The position numbers and the translations under genes are program-made. From Carex sylvatica (taxonomy: Eukaryota > Streptophyta > Magnoliopsida > Poales > Cyperaceae), in contig CAXKVR010000932.1 of the NCBI GenBank assembly GCA_964058845.1, forward strand, positions 1 to 64,000: a DNA stretch of 64,000 bases, read 5' to 3'. The number at the start of each line of letters is the position of its first letter. Position 1 is the first letter of the stretch. The notes below the pieces were generated by a model. It searched no databases. It saw nothing but the letters and a program-made list of their open reading frames with translations, and had not been told where the DNA came from. This document shows, piece by piece, positions 60,340-64,000 of this stretch.

Positions 60340-61129
60340 AATGTAGACAAAAGCCACGCGGTGGGGCCCACGTGAACTACTCTCACGTTCGTTGAAGAAT
60401 ATATAATTTGGATTGTTTGACCAAACAAGCTGCTAGTGGCATATGGTTGGCAAAAACGGAAATATATCTACTGAACTTGTTATTCTTCGATCACAGTCAT
60501 TGATCTTCGTCGAGGTTTGCGCAGGATGTATATATAATCACTTTCCCCATGTTGTATTCTGAATAATATATCCTTAGTTAGGAGCATTTTTTGGTAAAAC
60601 AGACAAACTTAAACTGAATCTTTTTATTATAATGGTGAAGAAATAATAATCCAACATGCCATCCCGCTTCATATATTTTTTTCAAAATCCACGTAAGAAG
60701 TGGACAAAAATCACGTGGTGGGGCCCACATAAAAAACTATCACGGAACATGCAACTACTGGAAAATATATGCTTGGTTGATATATAATATTACAACTTTT
60801 GGTTTGATATTATGGTGTTGACGTTGGCATCATAAAAGAGATGGAAGAACAAGATAAGTGACTGCCGACAGTCTTTAAAGTCGATGCACTATATTAATCT
60901 CTGTATTTGACACGGGCAATAATTGCTTTCTTTTAGGATAAGGTGGCAAGTAAGATGACACGGACAATAATTGCTTTTTTTTTTTAAAATAAGGTGGTAA
61001 GTTATCATCTTACAGATTTTCATTGATAAAAAAATTATTTACTGTGGTCATAAAAAGACCAGAAAAAAATAAAAACTATTTACATAGAACTCATGCCCTA
61101 ATTAAACAGAATATAAAAAAATAGCTCTC
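60340..61129. repeat. Duplicated 3'-flank segments of gene C
   Basis: CACGCGGTGGGGCCCACGTG (60,356) and CACGTGGTGGGGCCCACATA (60,712) are copies of one segment, also seen diverged near 54,950 downstream of gene B. A second shared segment is at 60,800-60,880. A tract at 60,935-61,020 contains a local repeat of GACACGGxCAATAATTGCTTT. Non-coding. Confidence 0.5.
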
Positions 61130-61740
61130 TCGCTTAACCGATGTTTTATATCTCGTACAATCTCATCCGAGAGTACGCGAATTGATTTTGTCTTATGGGA
61201 GAAAATTCTGTTGTTTCGCTCTCGTCAGATCCACTACAAAGTCGCTGCCCAAATGACGTCTTTTACTCTTTTTTGCGCCTTGTCTAGGGATCAGGATTGT
61301 GATATCCAAAAAGCCACATCTGAATCAATGAGGTCCCCGAGTTGCACGCATTGTGGTCAACCACAAAGCCGATGAATACGTGCAATATCAGAATATGTGA
61401 ACGCTCGTCTCCATACTCTCTTCCCCACACAGAACACACCCTTGAATTGCTTGACAACCTCTTTTCATGAGGATGTCTCATGTCAAAATTTTGTTTTGTA
61501 ACAAGACCCAGATAAAAACCTTTACCTTGGGAGGTATTCAAAACTTCCATAGCCTACAATAATAAGGACATTTGACTCCTTTGTGATGCATGACGTCCCT
61601 GTATGCCGAGGCCGTAGGAAACATAAGATTTGCTTCCCATCTCCACTGTGTCTGACCCGTGTCCACTTGAACTACTGTGGTCACCTGAAAAAGGGAGGTC
61701 AGAGATGCCAGCTCCTTTATGAAGAAATAATGATCCACAC
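61130..61740 (-). pseudogene. LINE-like zf-RVT remnant
   Basis: Reading on the minus strand: WRWEANLMFPTASAYRDVM, then KCPYYCRLWKF, a frame change near 61,545, GLVTKQNFDMRHPHEKRL and CSVWGREYGDERSHILILHV. This order (SAYR, trimming to TKQNL..R, CxxC, HL) matches the zinc-binding domain at the end of plant non-LTR reverse transcriptases. It has frameshifts and stops and no reverse transcriptase core, so it is a decayed fragment. Confidence 0.5.
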
Positions 61741-62351
61741 TTCGGTCTTATTGCGAAACCTCCTCTATGTCATATTAGAGTCTGAGTGCATGTGCCCAGT
61801 TACTTGTGTTCTTAATTTAATTGTCTGTAATATCCAGATCCACTTGGTTAGTAATGCCCTATTTTATGTTTGCAGGTTTATTATCCTGAGGCTGCAATTC
61901 AGTTTCAGAGCACATGTTCTATCCCAGTTCACCAAGCAATTGGTTTCCTTACACGGGTCATGACCTTTCAATAGGAAACTTCTGCAAATCCTGTCGATAT
62001 GCTTGATGCGAACAATAATTGTTACATGGCTGGACATATATATAAACTCGTGATCTAATTAATTTGTAAGAACCAACGACAACACCATAAAATTATGTTA
62101 GAGCTCTTTAATATTCTCTATATTAGGCCCAATACATACATATACTAATAGCTCACTTCATATAACAAAATACACAAAACACAAATATATTATCAGTTTA
62201 TCACAAAACAAAATAATTTGAATAATACACTAGTACCACGGAGAAACAATGCCAATCAGATACACAAGTACCACGGAAAACAATACAACGGAGAAGCAAG
62301 CAATAATTCTTATTAATTGACACTTAGTTTCATCAGCATTTTTCAAATATT
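61741..62351. other. Intergenic, 3' flank of gene C
   Basis: The last 340 bp (62,010-62,351) are homologous to the sequence just downstream of gene B. An exon-like stretch at 61,877-61,970 (after TTTGCAG, reading YYPEAAIQFQSTCSIPVHQA) is unassigned. Confidence 0.4.
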
Positions 62352-63235
62352 TCACCACTCATCACAAGAGGGAACGTCCAATTCCAACAGCTCCTCGTAG
62401 AACTCCTTCTTGAATCGTTGCATGGTTGAAGAATCAAGCGCAGGAACAACTTTTATACAACCATCCTTTCCCGGTTCATTGATTATGTAGATAACATTAC
62501 TTACTGTACATCGTTCCCACGAATACAGTTGCGGTAAACCCCATCCAAAATCTATCTCACATATTTCCTTTGTAATGGTTCGAACAACAAGATCAGATTC
62601 AGAAGTTCCCCTCACTGAGAATTTCTTGCTCGAATTCACCTCCACAAAATCAATGAAAGATCTGATGTACTCATCAGTGAGCCCATCGATGACAGCTTTC
62701 ACGGTTCTAGCCACATCACCCATTGGATTCGATATAATCTTTGACACTTCTGATACCGCACAGATCCGCATTGCAGCATTTCCAAAATATGCTGTGAGCG
62801 GTGGACTTAGGCGGCTGCGTATGTCAGCAGGAAAATAGAGACGCGATTGATTGTCGGGAAGGAATCCTTTGGCAATGCAATAGCACTTCCAAACCAGTGC
62901 AGAAACCGCACAGAAGGTTGAAACACTGGTGTCCTTGTGACCCTTGCTGCATCGATTTTTGAGGTGCCCAATTTGTTCCTTTGAGAGCCTCAACACACTT
63001 AAAATACAAGAATCAGGACGATCATTTCTTTTTATTTGTTGATCAGTTGTGTACTCAGAGAAATCGAAGCTGATTTTTGGTGGAGACCGAGCCCGAAGTG
63101 GGGTGTTGTCGAAGGAGGGTGGAACGATGCTTTTTAGGTCTCCTTGGGCAATTCTACTCCAAGTTTGGTAAAAATCAGCAGAGCTCTGACCATCCATTAT
63201 AATGTGATTAAGGGAAATACCTAGTACCACGCTAC
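62352..63235 (-). pseudogene. BAHD acyltransferase C, cut by retroelement
   Basis: Exon 2 of a third HCT-like BAHD acyltransferase, highly similar to gene B. Its frame is open from the interruption to the TGA stop. It keeps HIIMD (HxxxD) and DFGWG (in EIDFGWGLPQLYSW). The sequence stops inside the Gly codon of the KCGSVVLG motif, where an LTR begins at 63,236. The first bases of exon 2 and all of exon 1 must lie past the element, outside this window. Only the downstream part of the two-domain fold remains contiguous, so as seen here it cannot make a normal enzyme unless the retroelement is spliced out as an intron. The break is probably recent, because no other lesion is visible in the remaining 294 codons. 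Confidence 0.9.
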
Positions 63236-63582
63236 TGTTGGAAATTTCTGAAGGATACAACAATAGAGAGAACAAATTTGCTGCTGAAATTTAACTTCTA
63301 TTGCTTCCTTAATTCGGATACAAAGTACATCTCAATTTATAGCTAAACATTAATCTAAATCTAGAACATCTAAATTTAGCACCCCACTACCTATCCTCCT
63401 ATTACAAGCAATCCCCAAAATAGAATTATTCCCCATGTATCCTGCTATTACAAACAAAACCTACATGACTAATTATAGAACCCACTAACTCAACTACATG
63501 CCTAAAAATACATCACAACACGTTGCATCCAGATCTCTAAATCTGAAATATTCGGATTCTAATTTTGTATCAATATTCAACA
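63236..63582 (-). repeat. 3' LTR, normal form
   Basis: 347 bp, TGTTGGAAATTT..ATTCAACA on the plus strand, so TG..CA in the element's orientation. A polypurine tract (CAAGGGGGAG on the minus strand) abuts it at 63,583-63,592. Not palindromic. Its promoter would face the remaining gene C exon. Confidence 0.9.
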
Positions 63583-63941
63583 CTCCCCCTTGATACAAAA
63601 TTGCCAACTCCATGTGCCGATCGAAATTGTTCAAATTTGCTTCGTGCCAATGCCTTCGTAAGCATGTCTGCTACCTGCTTGTCTGAATTGACATATCTGA
63701 TCTCAACGTCACCATTTGTCACAAGGTCACGAATGAGATGAACACTTATGTCAATATGCTTGGTCCTTTCATGAACTTCTGGATTTTGCACCATTGCTAT
63801 TGCTGATTGGTTGTCACAGAATATCATTGTAGGCTGCTGCTGTTCCTGCTCAAAATCAGCAAGTATACGTCTCAGCGAAACTGCTTGACATGCCGCTGAA
63901 CTGACTGCTGAATATTCTGCCTCAGAGGTTGACAATGCCAC
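63570..63941 (-). CDS. Copia RNase H C-terminal region (partial)
   Basis: The C-terminal part of the Copia polyprotein's RNase H, which degrades the RNA strand during reverse transcription: ALSTSEAEYSAV, the active-site-region FCDNQSAIAM, ERTKHIDISVHLIRD, then VADMLTKAL and the stop just inside the LTR. Unlike the copy near 40.7-40.9 kb it has no internal deletion. The frame continues upstream toward the window edge with KVGESSKKQ. Partial because the element leaves the window. Confidence 0.85.
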   Translation of the reverse strand: MALSTSEAEYSAVSSAACQAVSLRRILADFEQEQQQPTMIFCDNQSAIAMVQNPEVHERTKHIDISVHLIRDLVTNGDVEIRYVNSDKQVADMLTKALARSKFEQFRSAHGVGNFVSRGSVEY

Positions 63942-64000
63942 AGTTGCTTGCTTCTTTGAACTTTCACCAACCTTGACAATTACCTTCTCTTGCTTGATAA

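Larger units (their letters stand above)
63236..64000 (-). mobile_element. Copia-like element (3' part), relative of 40.3-kb element
   Basis: On the minus strand the window shows RNase H, the polypurine tract and the 3' LTR. The rest extends beyond the window. From 63,900 to the window edge the sequence is almost identical to 40,880-41,020, including the atypical codons before RNase H (KQEKVIVKVGESSKKQ). It therefore belongs to the same chimeric family. The expected target duplication is GCTAC (63,231-63,235). Confidence 0.85.

Overview
This is a plant nuclear window: AT-rich, with split genes (GT-AG introns) and saturated with plant-type transposable elements. BAHD acyltransferases, a TNP2-type CACTA transposon, Helitrons with captured exons, Copia retroelements with the tRNA-Met primer site, and many MITEs all indicate an angiosperm. 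I cannot fix the species; a monocot is possible but unproven. I see no rRNA, CRISPR or prokaryotic feature.

Layout. 1-13.6 kb: no intact gene. It holds MITE-like inverted-repeat elements (five nearly back to back at 6.9-9.1 kb), a GC-rich hAT element with an 8-bp target duplication (9.10-9.67 kb), and a truncated TNP2 transposase copy (9.83-11.36 kb). 13.6-34.3 kb: a minus-strand Helitron compound carrying fragments of a leucine-rich-repeat gene and an RPA/DUF223 OB-fold gene. It is split by a complete 10.6-kb CACTA transposon (22,223-32,834, target duplication CAA). The CACTA element carries a heavily broken TNP2 transposase and an 11-exon accessory gene with a Ulp1-like protease domain that is open except for one stop codon.

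38-64 kb: a tandem family of BAHD acyltransferases, all on the minus strand. Gene A (38.0-40.0 kb) and gene B (55.9-57.4 kb) are intact two-exon genes. Gene C (62.4-63.2 kb) is cut within exon 2 by a Copia-like element running off the window. Upstream of gene A lies a 2.5-kb Copia-like element with a 5-bp target duplication. Its Gag and RNase H remnants flank a host-derived PB1 domain resembling plant PHOX/CLMP1 proteins, and both its LTRs are abnormal fold-backs. The element that broke gene C shares the unusual sequence upstream of RNase H, so this chimera is probably a mobile family. A second short Helitron (45.9-47.4 kb) carries a Mn-superoxide-dismutase exon, and an F-box/FBD-type pseudogene lies at 53.0-53.7 kb.

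Together, the only plausibly functional host genes are BAHD genes A and B. The rest is a record of nested insertion, gene-fragment capture by two element classes, and decay partly of the CpG-to-TpG type.
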